From positions 186,001 to 250,000 of the forward strand of contig NZ_VWPH01000010.1 of assembly GCF_008630535.1 (NCBI RefSeq): a DNA stretch of 64,000 bases, read 5' to 3'. Below the pieces are notes generated by a model. The model worked only from the letters and a program-made list of their open reading frames with translations. It ran no database searches and was not told where the DNA came from. The stretch's first letter is position 1; each line of letters starts with the position of its first letter. Below are positions 8,535-37,793 of this stretch, piece after piece. The stretch is from Saccharopolyspora hirsuta (GTDB taxonomy: Bacteria; Actinomycetota; Actinomycetes; Mycobacteriales; Pseudonocardiaceae). The translations under genes and the position numbers were made by a program.

Positions 8535-9341
8535 CTACGCAGCAGCGAAGAATCCGAGGATGCTCTTGTTGACCAGCTCCGGTTCCTCCAAGTACCCGTA
8601 GTGCCCGCAGTTCTCGATCACCTCGAACTGCGCGCCGGGGATCGACGCGGCGAGCTCCCGCCCGCTGCGCGGCGGGGTGAGCAGGTCGTCGGCGAAGGAG
8701 ATCACGTGGCAGGGCACTCGGATCCCGCGGTAGGCGACCAGCCGGTCCGGCATCGGTTCCAGCGCCAGCTGGGCCCGGTAGCCCGGCCCGCTGTCCGAAG
8801 TGGAGAACTCCAGCAGGTCCAGCCAGTCCCGGGTGCGCTGGTCGTGCTCCGTGGTGGCCGGGGACAGCACCTGCATGGCCTGCACCACGGCGGCGTAGCG
8901 GGCGGGCAGCACCACGCCCGAGTCGTGCAGGGCCTTCTCCGCCTCGGCGCGGGCGATCTGCAGCGCATCGCTGCGCCCGCGGCTGGCCATCAACACCGCC
9001 TGCCGCACCAGGTCCGGGCGGGCCAGCGCGAGCTCCTGCGCCACGTGGGCCCCCATCGAGGTGCCCACGACCCGGACCGGGCCGAGTTCGAGCCGCTCCA
9101 CCAGCCCCACCACGTCGGCCACCATGTCGTCCACGGTGAACCCCTCCGGGCACACCTCGCTGGGCGGGATTCCCCGGTTGTCGAAGGTGATCGCCCGGTA
9201 CCCGGCGGCGATCAGCGCCGGCACCTGGTGCAGGTGCCACACCCGGCCGCCGCTTCCGGTTCCCATGATGAGCACCACGGGTTCGCCGGACCCGGTGTCG
9301 GTGTAGCTCAGCCTGATCCCGTTGATCGTCTCGATCGGCAC
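8535..9341 (-). CDS. Alpha/beta hydrolase
   Basis: A 268-residue single-domain hydrolase without signal peptide. It has the oxyanion-region motif VVLIMGTGSGGRVW, the nucleophile elbow GTSMG, an acid in FADDLLTPP and a late His in ENCGHYGY, so a full Ser-Asp-His triad is present. The start is GTG at 9341 with GGGAGGA 5 bases upstream. It follows the acylase gene by 15 bases. The fold is shared by esterases, lactonases and epoxide-type hydrolases; nothing fixes the substrate. A role in trimming, lactone opening or resistance is possible but is inference. Confidence 0.85.
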   Translation of the reverse strand: MPIETINGIRLSYTDTGSGEPVVLIMGTGSGGRVWHLHQVPALIAAGYRAITFDNRGIPPSEVCPEGFTVDDMVADVVGLVERLELGPVRVVGTSMGAHVAQELALARPDLVRQAVLMASRGRSDALQIARAEAEKALHDSGVVLPARYAAVVQAMQVLSPATTEHDQRTRDWLDLLEFSTSDSGPGYRAQLALEPMPDRLVAYRGIRVPCHVISFADDLLTPPRSGRELAASIPGAQFEVIENCGHYGYLEEPELVNKSILGFFAAA

Positions 9342-9356
9342 GACGTCCTCCCGCTC

Positions 9357-11750
9357 TCACCGCTCGGAGATGACTTCCACCCGCAGCACCGGTGACGCGG
9401 CGATCTCGCGCTCGCCGAACCGGGCCGGGACCCACTGCCCGGCCGAGAACAACCGGGTCTGGTCGGCGTAGTGCGGTGAGGTGGGATCGGCCGACTGCGA
9501 GTAGGTCAGCAGCGTCGACGCACGGGGGGACTCCCCGGCGTCGAACTGCACGACCTGCAGGAAGCTGGAGCCGTGCGTGACCTCGGTGTTGCCCGCGGCC
9601 GGATCCCAGTGCGGGGTCAGCACGTTGAGGACCCCGGTCTGGTGCGGCGCGCCGTGCACCGGGATCTGCTCGCCGTTGCGCGTCACGTGCTGGTACTCGC
9701 CGAGCGGGGCGTCGAGCGGGATCCCAGCGGTCTGCAGCTCGGCGGCGGCATCGCCGAAAGCCGTTTGCACGGCCGGGTTCTCGACGGCCAGCGTGTTCGG
9801 CGTGTTGACCGGATCGACGGGGTCGAACGGCGTCCGCCACGGCCCGGTGGGCACCTCGGCCAGCTGCGCGACGAACCGCTCGAACAGCAGCGAACCCCGG
9901 CTGTCCAGCCGGAAGTCGTGCCCCCAGTCGGCCAGGGCCGGGCACGCGGCCGACACGTCGACCGGCCCGGAGCTCGACGGCGCCCGGCCACCGGGGAACG
10001 CCGCGCACATCCGCGCGGTGTCCGCCGCGGCCAGCTCGGCGACCCGGCTGTGGTCGGCGAACAGCACCTGCTTCATGTCCTCGGCGCTGAACCCGCGCTC
10101 CGGCAGGCCGTCGGTTCCGGACAACCGGCGCTCGACGGTCCGGATCGCTTCCCTGGTCCGGGCGGACCGCTCGGTCGCGACGTCACCCACCACGCGGGGG
10201 TAGTCCGCAAGGGGTGCCTCCGGGTTGGTCAGCCAGGGGCTGTCGTTGGCGTTGAGCACGTAGTCGCGCCTGGTCAGCTCGGGCAGCTGCGCCGGGCCGA
10301 GCAGCCCGGGTTCGACCGCCGCCGGATCGCTGCCCCACTCGCACTCGCTCCGGCCGCCGTCGAGCACCGGGATGCCGCTGCTGGGGAAGACCTGCGAGCC
10401 CAGCGGGGTGCTGCAGTCGGCCGCCAGCTCGTCGGTGACGTGCGGGACCGCCTGGACGTCGGAGTACAGCGCGTTGCCGGCGCGGTCGGTGGCGATGGTG
10501 TTGACCCAGGGCATGCCCTGGCTCGCTGCGAGGGCCCGGCTGACGTCCTCGGTGCTGCCCGCGCGGGCCAGGTCGAACCAGGTGTTGAGGGCGCGCAGGT
10601 TCGTCGCGTTCGCGTCCCGCAGCACGTGCGCGCTGCTCGCCCACGGCAGCGGCACGTTGCCCAGCTGCGTGACGACCGGGCCTTGCGGCGTCGTCCAGAT
10701 GGTCCGCTGCTCCCGGCCGATCGTGCCGTCGGGGCGGCGGACGTCGAAGGAGACCGGCACCGGGGTCATCTCGCGGGCCCGCCCGTCGACCAGGTAGGTG
10801 GTCGGACTGCCCGGTGCCAGCGGCAGTTCGAACAACCCGAAGGTCGCCGCCGTGGACACCGTGTGGCTCCACGCCACATCCTGGTTGTGCCCGATCTGGA
10901 TGCCCGGGAACCCGAGCAGGCTGGCGCCGGAGACGTTGACCTCGCCGGGGATGGTCAGCTGCGACTGCCAGAACCGCAGGGCGCCCTGCCAGTAGAAGTG
11001 CGGGTTGCCGAGCAGCACGCCGCCACCGCCCCGGGTCCCGTCCGCCCCGACCGCGATCGCGTTGCTGCCCATCGACTTCTCCGCGGGGAACAGGTCGAGG
11101 TGGGTGGGCACCTCGGGCAGCACCCCGGCCGGTGCGGGCCGGGCGGTGCTGATGCCGTCGATGGCCACCCCGCTGCCCATCGCGGTGGCCACCGCGTTCA
11201 CGTGCCGGTAGACGTCCAGCTCGTCGATCGGCCGGACCCACTCGGCCCCCCGGCAGGCCGGGTCGGTGATGCCGTCCCGGCCGGTGTCGCGCAGGAACCG
11301 GTTGTACCCGGCGACGTAGCCGCGCACGAACTCGGCGACCTCCGGCTCGGGCCCGATGGGCGGCGCCTGCCCCACCAGCCGCTCCACCGCACCGGTGTCC
11401 TTGCGGTACTGGTAGTACGCGTCGCTGTTCGCGCTGGTGCTGGCCCTGCCCAGCGCCGGGTTCCCCGGTGCGTCGGGGCCGAAGTAGCGGGAGCGCTCGG
11501 CGTCGACCGTCACGTAGGCCTCCGCGATCAGGCAGATGTTGTCGCGGGCGGCCGCGTAGGCGTACCCGTAGCCCAGCCCGGCGTAGTCGTCGGCGACGAC
11601 GTGCGGGATGCCGTACTCGGTGTAGCGGATCGTGGCCCGCTCGGTCCCGGTGGCCGCGGCCTGGGACGCTCCGAGGAACGCCGTCAGCACCAGCACCAGC
11701 ACACCCGCGAGCGCGCGCCCGGCGCGCCGACGTCCTCGAAGCTGCCCCAT
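9357..11750 (-). CDS. Secreted Ntn-hydrolase acylase (aculeacin A / penicillin acylase family)
   Basis: A 797-residue precursor with a signal peptide (about residues 1-33: Arg-rich start, hydrophobic core VLVLVLTAFLG, then ASQAAA). The autoprocessing site is Gly228-Ser229 in MGSNAIAVG, so mature alpha (about 195 residues) and beta (about 569 residues) chains have the sizes known for aculeacin acylase. Downstream come GNPHFYWQGALRF and PGIQIGHN, typical of the family. Members cut fatty-acyl amides: aculeacin A, pyoverdine precursor (PvdQ), and the lipopeptide precursor of telomycin (Tem25). Here the assembly line starts with a fatty acid, so maturation by removal of the acyl chain outside the membrane is the natural model. 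Self-resistance is an alternative. ATG at 11750 was chosen over ATG at 11774 because it directly precedes the signal peptide. Confidence 0.9.
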   Translation of the reverse strand: MGQLRGRRRAGRALAGVLVLVLTAFLGASQAAATGTERATIRYTEYGIPHVVADDYAGLGYGYAYAAARDNICLIAEAYVTVDAERSRYFGPDAPGNPALGRASTSANSDAYYQYRKDTGAVERLVGQAPPIGPEPEVAEFVRGYVAGYNRFLRDTGRDGITDPACRGAEWVRPIDELDVYRHVNAVATAMGSGVAIDGISTARPAPAGVLPEVPTHLDLFPAEKSMGSNAIAVGADGTRGGGGVLLGNPHFYWQGALRFWQSQLTIPGEVNVSGASLLGFPGIQIGHNQDVAWSHTVSTAATFGLFELPLAPGSPTTYLVDGRAREMTPVPVSFDVRRPDGTIGREQRTIWTTPQGPVVTQLGNVPLPWASSAHVLRDANATNLRALNTWFDLARAGSTEDVSRALAASQGMPWVNTIATDRAGNALYSDVQAVPHVTDELAADCSTPLGSQVFPSSGIPVLDGGRSECEWGSDPAAVEPGLLGPAQLPELTRRDYVLNANDSPWLTNPEAPLADYPRVVGDVATERSARTREAIRTVERRLSGTDGLPERGFSAEDMKQVLFADHSRVAELAAADTARMCAAFPGGRAPSSSGPVDVSAACPALADWGHDFRLDSRGSLLFERFVAQLAEVPTGPWRTPFDPVDPVNTPNTLAVENPAVQTAFGDAAAELQTAGIPLDAPLGEYQHVTRNGEQIPVHGAPHQTGVLNVLTPHWDPAAGNTEVTHGSSFLQVVQFDAGESPRASTLLTYSQSADPTSPHYADQTRLFSAGQWVPARFGEREIAASPVLRVEVISER

Positions 11751-11819
11751 CCGGTTGGTTCCCTTCCGCTCCATCTCGATCCGCTCCAGCAGCGGGTGCG
11801 GTGCACCCACCGCGCCACC

Positions 11820-12047
11820 TCACCCGGCGGCCGCGTCGCCTTCCATCGCGCGCACCAGGCTCCGCGGGCGCATGTCGGTCCAGTGCTCGTTGACGTAGTC
11901 CAGCGCCGCCTGCCGGTCGGCGTCGCGCAGGACGACCTCCCAGCCCGCCGGGACCTCCGCGAACGCCGGCCACAGCGAGTGCTGCCCCTCGTCGTTGACC
12001 AGCACCAGGTAGGTGCCCTCCGGGTCTTCGAACGGGTTCGTGCTCAT
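11820..12047 (-). CDS. MbtH-like protein
   Basis: This 75-residue protein has the complete MbtH signature: [22 protein letters not shown], and DMRPRSL near the end. MbtH-like proteins bind adenylation domains and are needed for folding or activity of many of them. It has a clear ribosome site (GGGAG about 8 bases before ATG 12047) and lies between the P450 and acylase genes in the NRPS operon. It most likely serves the adenylation domains of this cluster, including possibly the free-standing ones. Confidence 0.97.
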   Translation of the reverse strand: MSTNPFEDPEGTYLVLVNDEGQHSLWPAFAEVPAGWEVVLRDADRQAALDYVNEHWTDMRPRSLVRAMEGDAAAG

Positions 12048-12132
12048 CGTGCTCTCCCTTCCGCACTGCGCACCGGAATCCGGTGCGGCTCCTCGACTTC
12101 CGCGGCCGGTCGGGGGACCGGCGCGGGACGGT

Positions 12133-13383
12133 TCACCCGTCCACTCCGGCCGACCGGGCAGCGCGGTGGCGCTCCAGCCCGGCGGCGTCCGGTGCGAACC
12201 GCACCGGAAGACTGCTGATGCCGGTCAGGAAGTTGGAGTGGATCCGCTGGACGGGACCGGCCAGTTCGAAACCGGTGGCGAAATCGCGCAGCGCGGACAG
12301 CACTTCGGCCACCTCGACCTTGGCCAGGTACGCCCCCAAGCAGTAGTGCGGGCCGTACCCGAAAGCCAGGTGCTTGTTGGGCGAACGGGCGACGTCGAAC
12401 ACTTCCGGCTCGGCGAACACCCGCTCGTCCCGGTTCGCCGAGCTGTGCCACAGCGTCACGACGTCCCCGGCGCGGATGGTGCGGCCGTGCAGCTCCACGT
12501 CGCGCACCGCGCGGCGGCCGAAGTGCATGGTGGGGCTGGCCCAGCGCAGCACCTCGTCCACGACCGGGTCCAGATCGACCTGGTGGTCCTTCACCCGCCG
12601 CCACTGGTCCTCCCGGTCGGCGAAGGTGCGCACCGCGTCGATCATCGTCAGCCGACTGGTCTCGTCACCGCCGATGATCAGGCTGTAGCAGTTGAGGACC
12701 ACGTCGTCCTCGGACAGCGGCTCGCCGTCGATGCTGCTGGTGGCCAGCACGCTGATCACGTCGTCGCCCGGATTCCGGCGGCGCTGCTCGCACTGCTCCC
12801 CGAAGTACAGCAGGATCTCGTTGCGGGCCAGCACCGAGTCCAGGTCCGTGCCGTCGGCGTCGTCCGAGCTCAGCGCGGACTTCGTCTGCTGCAGCAGGAA
12901 ATCGCGGTCCGATTCCGGCACACCGAGCAGGTCGCTGATGGTCGCCATCGGGATGCGGCTGGCGATCTCGGCGGCGAAATCGCACTCGCCGCCCTCCACC
13001 GCCGCGGACACCAGCCGCCGGGTGTTGTCCCGCACCCGCTCGGAGATCCGGCTCAGCGCGCGCGGGGAGAACGCCTTCAGCAGGACCTTGCGGAGCTTCT
13101 GGTGCCGCGGCCCGTCGGTGACCGCCAGCATCCGGCCCGCCGCGGAGTCGCCCCCGGCCAGCAGGGTCACCAGCACGTTGCCCCGCTCCGAGCTGAACTG
13201 CTCGTCGTCGCGGTACACCGCCATGATGTCCGCGTGGCGGCTCAGGACCCAGAAGCCGGACCGGTCGCCGCGCGGTGGTTGCCAGTGCAGCGGTTCCTCG
13301 GCGCGCAGACGCCGCCAGAAATCACCGAGGTCGTGCTCCGCGAAGGTCCGCGGGTCGGCCAGGTCCGGGATCTCACCGTTCAC
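12133..13383 (-). CDS. Cytochrome P450 hydroxylase (first)
   Basis: A 416-residue soluble P450. Key motifs are IIGGDETSR in the I-helix (acid-alcohol pair present), DEVLR (ExxR), and [10 protein letters not shown] with haem-ligand Cys348. I place the start at GTG 13383, which has GGAAGGAG 4-5 bases upstream. A GTG 30 bases earlier overlaps the NRPS stop (GTGA) and cannot be excluded. The GGDETSR helix resembles bacterial P450s that work on peptide or carrier-bound amino acids, so hydroxylation of a residue on the assembly line or of the released peptide is likely. The exact site is unknown. Ferredoxin and reductase partners are not in the window. Confidence 0.92.
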   Translation of the reverse strand: MNGEIPDLADPRTFAEHDLGDFWRRLRAEEPLHWQPPRGDRSGFWVLSRHADIMAVYRDDEQFSSERGNVLVTLLAGGDSAAGRMLAVTDGPRHQKLRKVLLKAFSPRALSRISERVRDNTRRLVSAAVEGGECDFAAEIASRIPMATISDLLGVPESDRDFLLQQTKSALSSDDADGTDLDSVLARNEILLYFGEQCEQRRRNPGDDVISVLATSSIDGEPLSEDDVVLNCYSLIIGGDETSRLTMIDAVRTFADREDQWRRVKDHQVDLDPVVDEVLRWASPTMHFGRRAVRDVELHGRTIRAGDVVTLWHSSANRDERVFAEPEVFDVARSPNKHLAFGYGPHYCLGAYLAKVEVAEVLSALRDFATGFELAGPVQRIHSNFLTGISSLPVRFAPDAAGLERHRAARSAGVDG

Positions 13384-13409
13384 GTTGCTCCTTCCGGCTT
13401 CCGTCCTCG

Positions 13410-16400
13410 TCACCCGCCGAGCTCCTCGTCCAGGCGGCGCCCGATCTCCGCCAGGGCGGGCGGGTCGGCGAGCAGGCCGTCGTGGGTGGCGTCCACCTCG
13501 TGCTCGGCGATCCGGCCGGTCACGTGCGGCCGCCAGTCCTCCGCCCGCCAGCGGCGGGCGCCCGGTTCGCGCCGCAGCGCGGTGAACACCAGCAGGTCGC
13601 CGTCGAACCGCTGCGGCTCGAAGGTGGTCATGATCCGGTTGTGCTGCACGAAGACCTCGGTGGTGGCCTTGAGCCCGGCCTCGCCCAGCGCGGCGAGCCT
13701 GCTGCCCTGCCTGCGCAGCTCCTCGGCGTAGCGGCTCAGCACCGCGTCGCGGTCGGTGACGAGTTCCTCCGGGTCGTAGCCGAAGCCGCTCGGGAAGATC
13801 GAGGCGAGGATCTCGTGCTCGGCCGGGGCGGCGGTCGGCCGGTCCTCGGGGGCCGGGAAGGAGTCGACGATCACCAGGTGGTCGACCTGCTCGCCCAGCT
13901 CCTCCAGCCGGGTCGCGATCGCGTGCGCCACCAGCCCGCCGAAGGACCAGCCGAGCACCCGGTAGGGGCCGGTCGGCTGCACAGCGCGGATCTGCTGGAC
14001 GTACTCCGCGGCGAGCTCCGCGACGGACTCCGGGCGCCCGCCGCCGGTCAGCGCGGGAGCCTGCAGACCGTACAGCGGCTGGTCCGGGGACAGGTGCGCC
14101 AGCAGCCCGGCGTAGGACCAGCTGGTGCCGGATGCCGGGTGCACGCAGAACAGCGGCGGCCGGTGCCCGCCGGTGCGCAGCGGCAGCACCACGGCGAAGG
14201 GGTCGGCGGCGGAGTCCGATCCCAGCTCGGCGGCGAGTTCGGCCACCGTGGGGGCCTCGAACACGCTGCGCACCGAGAGCTCAGCGCCGAACACCAGCTG
14301 GATGCGGCGCACCAGCTGCGCGGCCAGGAACGAGTGCCCGCCGGAGCGGAAGAAGTCGTCGTGCACCCCGACCGACGGCAACCCGAGCACCTCCGCGAAC
14401 AGTCCGCACAGGACGCTCTCCTCCGGGGTGCGCGGCAGCTGGTCGGCGGTGCGCTCGCCGTCCGGGTCGGGCAGCGCGGCGCGGTCCAGCTTGCCGTTGC
14501 GGCCCAGCGGGAGTTCGTCGAGGAACGCGAACGCACCGGGCACCATGTGGTCGGGCAGCGCCTGCCCGAGGTGCTTGCGCAGTTCGGCCGCCGCCACCGG
14601 CAGGTCCCGCTGCGGCACCACGTAGGCGACCAGCCGGGACTCGCCGTTGCGGCCGGGCCGCGGCACGACGGCGCACCGGGACACCGCCGGATGCCCGGCG
14701 AGCACCGCCTCGACCTCACCCGGTTCCACCCGGAAGCCGCGGATCTTGAGCTGCAGGTCCGCGCGACCGGCGTAGTGCAGCTGCCCGTCGCCGCTCCAGC
14801 GGGCGAGGTCCCCGGTGCGGTACATCCGGGTGCCCGGCGGGCCGAAGGGGTCGGCCACGAACCGCTCGGCGGTCATCCCCGGGAGGTCCCGGTAGCCGCG
14901 GGCCACCCCGGCACCGGCGATGTGCAGCTCGCCGACCGCGCCGGGGGCGACCGGGTTGAGCCAGCGGTCGAGCACGTACGCGCGCAGCCCGCCGATCGGC
15001 CGCCCGATCGGCGCTGGCCCGGATTCCCGGGACGGGGGCGTGCAGCCGACCACCACGTGCGTCTCGGTCGGACCGTAGTGGTTGTGCAAGCGCCGGTCCG
15101 GGTGCTGGCGGACGAACTCCGCGATCGCGGGCGTGCGGACCAGCGCCTCCCCGGCCTGCACGACGTCGCGCAGCGCGGGCAGGTGGCGGCCCCGCTCCAC
15201 CGCGGCGGTGGCGACCGCCTCCACGACCAGCGCCGGGGCGAACAGCTCGGCGACCTCGTGCTCGTCGAGCCAATCGACCAGCGGGCCGGGGTCGCGGCGC
15301 ACCTCCTCCGGGCACACCGCCAGCGTTTTCCCGGTCAGCAGCGCGGAGAACACCTCCTGCGCCGACACGTCGAACCCGATCGGCGCGAAGTGCGCCACCA
15401 CGCGACCGGGCGCGGGTTCCAGGACCTCGCGCTGCCAGGCGAGCAGGTTGGCCATCGCCCCGGCGGTCATCTCCACCGGTTTCGGCCGACCGGTGGAGCC
15501 GGAGGTGTGGATCACGTACAGCGGGTGCTCCGGGCGCAGCCGGGTGCCGCGCTCGGCGTCGGTGAGGTCCGCATCGCGCTCCTGCGCCAGTTCGGCGACC
15601 AGGTCCGGGTCGTCCAGCGCGAACGGTGGCGGGACCTCGGCGGGCAGCTGCTCGGCCAGGTCCGAGGTGGTCAGCAGCAGCGGGGCCCGGAATCCCGCCA
15701 GGGTCGCGGCGACGCGCTCCGGTGGCAGCGCCGGATCGACCGGCACGTAGGCCGCGCCCGCCTTGACCGCCGCCCAGAGCGCGACGAGCTGGGTCGCCCC
15801 GCGCGGCAGGAACAGCGGCACGGCCTGCTCCGGCCCCGCACCCCGGGCGATCAGCCACCGGGCCAGCCGGTTGGCGCGGCTGTTCAGCTGCGCGTAGCTC
15901 AGCGCTGAACCGTCGAGCACCGCGGGCAGGTCCGGGCTCCGGCGCACCTGCGCTTCGAACTGCTCCGGCAGGCTCCGCCACGGCCGCTCGACGGCGGTGT
16001 CGTTCCAGCCCTCGAGCACCTGGCGCCGCTCCCCCGGCGACAGCACGTCGATCCGGCCCACCCGCACCTGCGGATTGGCGACCGCCGTCTCCAGCACCCG
16101 CAGCAGCCGGTCGGTCAGCGCGACCGCGGTGTCTTCGTCGAACAGGTCGGCGCTGTACTCCAGCGTCGCCCGCACCCCGGCCGGGCTGCCGTCGGCGGCG
16201 TGCTGCTCGACGAAGGTGCAGGAGAGGTCGAACTTGGCGACCGGCGAGCTGATCCGCTCCGTGGTCACGCTCAGCCCGGGCACCCGACCGGCGACCGCAC
16301 CGACCGCGGAGCGGTCGTTGTTGTCCACCGTGAGGTGCACCTGGAACAGCGGGTGCCTGGCCAGCGACCGCTGCGGGTTGAGCACCTCGACCAGCCGCTC

Positions 16401-19400
16401 GAACGGCAGGTCCTGGTGCGCGTAGGCGTCGAGATCCGTGCTGCGTACCCGGTCGAGCAGTTCCCGGAACGTCGGGTCGCCCGAGAGGTCCGCGCGCAGC
16501 ACCAGGGTGTTGAGGAAGAACCCGACGAGCTCGTCCAGCGCGTCGTCGGTGCGCCCGGCGACCGGGGTGCCGATCGGGATGTCCTCGCCCGCGCCCAACC
16601 GGGACAGCAGGGCGCTGACCCCGGCCTGCAGGACCATGAACAGGGTGGCGCGGGCGTCCCTGGCCAGCCCCACCAGCCCGGCGTGCAGACCGGGTGGGAT
16701 GTCGAACGGGACCAGCCCGCCGCGGTGCGAGGCCACCAGCGGGCGCGGCCGGTCGGCGGGCAGCTGGAGCTCCTCGGGGAGCCCGGCGAGCTGCTCGGAC
16801 CAGTAGGCCAGCTGCCTGGCGATCGGGCTGTCCGGGTCCTGTTCGGACCCGAGCTCGGCGTGCTGCCAGAGCGCGTGGTCGGCGTACTGCACCGGCAGCG
16901 GCTCCCAGTCGGGCGCGCGTCCGGCGCACCGCGCCGAGTAGGCCATCGCCAGATCCCGCCGCAGCAGCGGCATCGACCAGCCGTCCCCGACGACGTGGTG
17001 CATCACCAGCAGCAGCACGTGCTCCGCCGGTGCGTCGGAGGGTTCGAACAACCAGCAGCGCAGCGGTGGTTCGGCCGCGAGGTCGAAGCGGGTGCGCAGC
17101 GCGCGGCCCATCTCGTCGGGCAGCTGGGCCTCGCTGGTCGCCACCACGGCCACGTCCGGTTCGAACGGCTCCCGCACGACCTGGTGCAGACCCGCGTCGT
17201 CCTCGGCGAGGACCGTCCGCAGCGATTCGTGCCGCGCCACCACGTCGGCCAGCGCGGCGCGCAGGGCGTCGCGGTCGAGCCGCCCGCTCAGGCGCAGCGG
17301 CAGCCAGATGTTGTACGTGGCGGCCCGGTCGACGCGGTCCAGGAACCACAAGCGGCGCTGGGCGAACGACAGCGGCACCCGCGCCGGGCGCGGGGTCACC
17401 CGGCGCACCGGTCGCCGCACGCGGCCCGCCCGGCCCAGCAGCGCCGAGATCCCGGCCACCGTCGGGTTGTCGAACAGCTGGCGGATCGCCAGCTCCGCCC
17501 GCAACGTCGAGCGGATCCGGCTGACCAGCCGGGTGGCCAGCAGGGAGTTGCCGCCGAGCGCGAACAGGTCGTCGTCGATCCCGACCGACGAGCGGCCCAG
17601 CACCTCGGCGAACAGCCCGCAGAGGATCTCCTCCTGCGGGCTGCGCGGGCCGCGCCCGGTCCACCCGTGCTCGTCCGGCGCGGGCAGCGCGCGGCGGTCG
17701 ACCTTGCCGGCCGGGGTGGTGGGCAGCTGCGCCACCGGCACGAAGAAGTCCGGGACCATGTAGGCGGGCAGGACCTCGGCGAGCTCGGCGCGGGCCCGCG
17801 CGGTGTCCGCCGCCTCCGGCACCACGTAGGCCACCAGCCGCTTGTCCCCCGGCCGGTCCTCGCGCACCACCACGGCGGCCGCCTCGACGTCCGGCCGCGC
17901 CGCCACCGCCGCCTCGACCTCGGCCAGCTCGATCCGGAACCCGCGGACCTTCACCTGGTCGTCGGCCCGGCCGGCGAACTCCAAGCTCCCGTCGCGGTTG
18001 CGGCGCACCAGGTCACCGGTGCGGTACATCCGGGCGCCCGGCTCGCCCCACGGGTCGGCGACGAAGCGCTCCGCGGTGAGCCCGGGGCGGTGCACGTACC
18101 CGCGGGCCAGTCCGGCGCCGCCGATGTAGAGCTCGCCGACCGCGCCTTCGGGCACCGGTCGCAACCGGGCGTCGAGCACCGCGAGCCGGGTGTTGTCCAT
18201 CGGCCCGCCGATCGGCACCGCCTCGCCCACCTCCGCGGCCGAGCGCACCGCGTGGTGGGTGGCGTTGACGGTGATCTCGGTCGGGCCGTAGAGGTTGGTG
18301 ACCGCGGTCCGCGGGCAGGCCTCGAGCACGCGCCGGAAAGCCGCCGCCGACGCGGCGTCGCCGCCGGTGCAGACCTCGCGCATCCCGGCGAGCAGCTGCG
18401 GGCGTTCTTCGGCGATCAGGTTGAACAGCGCTGTCGTCAGCAGCGCACCGGTCACCTCGTGCCGCTCGATGACGTCGGCCAGCACGCCGAGGTCGACCTC
18501 ACCGGGCGGCGCGACCACCATCCGGTGACCCGCCAGCAGCGGGATCCACAGCTCGTAGGTTGCGGCGTCGAAGGCGTTCGCGGAGGTCATCAGCACCCGT
18601 TCGTGCGCTCCGCCGCGCCAGCGCCGGTCCCAGGCCAGCTCGGCGACCCCGCGGTGCGTCACGCCGACCCCTTTGGGCGTGCCCGTGGAGCCGGATGTGA
18701 ACATCACGTACGCCAGCTGATCGGGTGCCACCGGCACCTCCGGGCTGGTGGACGGCTGCGCGGCCAGCTCCTGGTCGGTGTCCACCACCACGCGGCTCAG
18801 GTCGAGATCGGCGACCAGCTCGGCCATCCGGCTGTCGGTCACCACGACCTCCGCACCGACCTCCCGGACGACCTGGCGCATCCGCTCCAGCGGGAACGCG
18901 TGGTGCAGGGGCACGTACGCACCACCGGCTTTGAGCACCGCCAGCGCGGACACCGGGACGTCCGCCGAGCGCTCCAGCAGCAGGGCCACCGGGCTCTCCG
19001 GCCGCACGCCGAGGCCGATCAACCGGTGCGCCAACCGGTTCGCCCGCTCGTCCAGCTCGGCGTAGGACAGCTCGTCGGCGCCGGAGACCACCGCCAGCTC
19101 GCCGGGCCCGCGCCGCACCTGCGCGGCGAACAGCTCCGGCAGCGACCGCTCCGGCACCTCGGTGGCACCGCCAACGGCCACCCCGCTCGGCGCGGCGCGC
19201 ACGCCCAGCTCGGCCACCGGCCGGTCCGGGTCGGCCGCGATGTCCTCGACCACGGCCACCAACCGGTCCAGCACTGCCCGCGCCTCGGCTTCGCCGAAGA
19301 CGTCGGGGCGGTGGTCCAGCCGCAGCCACAACCGCTCCCCCGGGGCCCCGATCAGCGACAGCGGGTAGTGGTTGGCGTCCTGGCTGTCCACGGAGGTCAC

Positions 19401-20506
19401 CCGCAGCCCGTCGCCGCCCGGCCCGGAACCGCCGCCGGAGGGGTAGTTCTCGAACACGGTCAGCGTGTCGAACAGGCCACCGCGCCGCCGCCCGACCTCG
19501 ACCAGCCGCTGGATGTCGCCCAGCCCCAGGTACTGGTGCGCCAGCAGTCCGGCCTGCTCCTCCTGCAGCCGGTGCAGGAACTGCGCCGCGGTCTCCGCCG
19601 GGTCGAGCCGGACCCGCAGCGGGACGGTGTTGATGAACAGGCCGATCATGTCCTCCACGCCGGGGACCTCCGGCGGGCGGCCGGAGACGGTGAGGCCGGT
19701 GACCACGTCGTCCCGCCCGGTGAGTCGCGCCAGGACCAGGCCCCACGCGCCCTGCACCACGGTGCCCAGCGTCAGCTTCTCCCGCCGCGCCCACTCGGTC
19801 AGCGCGCGCGTGGCGGTGTCGGAGACGTGCCTGCCGAGCCGCTGCGGGACCACCGGCACCACGTCGGCCTCCGGGGCCACCAGCGTCGGCCCGGCCAGCC
19901 CCTCCAGGGCCGCGCGCCACGCCCGCTCCGCGGCCGATCTGTCCTGTTCGGACAACCACACCAGGTAGTCGCGGTAGGGCCGGACCGCGGGCAGGCCGCT
20001 GGTATCCCCGCCGGACCGGTAGAGCGCCACCAGCTCCCGCCACAGCAGCGGCATCGACCACCCGTCGAGCAGGATGTGGTGGAAGGTGAGCAGCAGCCGG
20101 TGGTCCTGCTCGCCGCGCCGCACGAGGGTGAACCGCAGCAGCGGTGGTTTGGCCAGGTCGAGCCTGGCGGCACGGTCCGCGTCGAGCACCCGCTGCTCCT
20201 CGGCCGCTCGGTCGCGCTCCGGGAGCCCGGACAGGTCCACCTCGTGCCACGGCAGCGCGACCGAGCGCGGCACGACCTGGACCGGTCGGCTCAGGCCCTG
20301 GTAGCGGAACCCGGCGCGCAGGTTCGGGTGCCGGGCCAGCAGGGCCTCGGCCGCCGCGCGCAGCGCCGAGGTGTCCAACGGGCCCGCCAGGTCCAGGGTC
20401 AGCTGGATCGCGTAGACGTCCGGCCCGACCTCGTCGTAGACGTGGTGGAAGAAGATCCCCTCTTGCAGGGGGGAAAGCGGAAGGATGTCCTGCAACTCCG
20501 CGCGGC

Positions 20507-20510
<4 letters not shown>
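13410..20510 (-). CDS. NRPS, terminal two modules: C-A-T-C-A-T-TE
   Basis: A 2366-residue synthetase. The GTG start at 20510 overlaps the previous NRPS stop (GTGA). Order by residue: C 1-440, A 455-950, T about 955-1025 (GGNS), C 1040-1470, A 1490-1990, T about 2020-2090 (GGHS), TE 2110-2366. The first C begins [11 protein letters not shown] and has HHILLDG; such D-L type C domains follow epimerases, matching the E domain that ends the preceding protein. The first A domain has FDAATYELW and pocket D-A-Y-L-C-G-L-V-N, which I cannot assign. The second has pocket D-V-Q-F-V-A-H-V-V, close to proline-type codes. Its A3 loop reads [12 protein letters not shown] with Pro where Gly is normal. The TE has GWSFGG, an acid in VDSF and His in ATHDGLL, so it should release the product by cyclisation or hydrolysis. 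Confidence 0.95.
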
Positions 20511-37792
<17,282 letters not shown>

Positions 37793-37793
37793 G

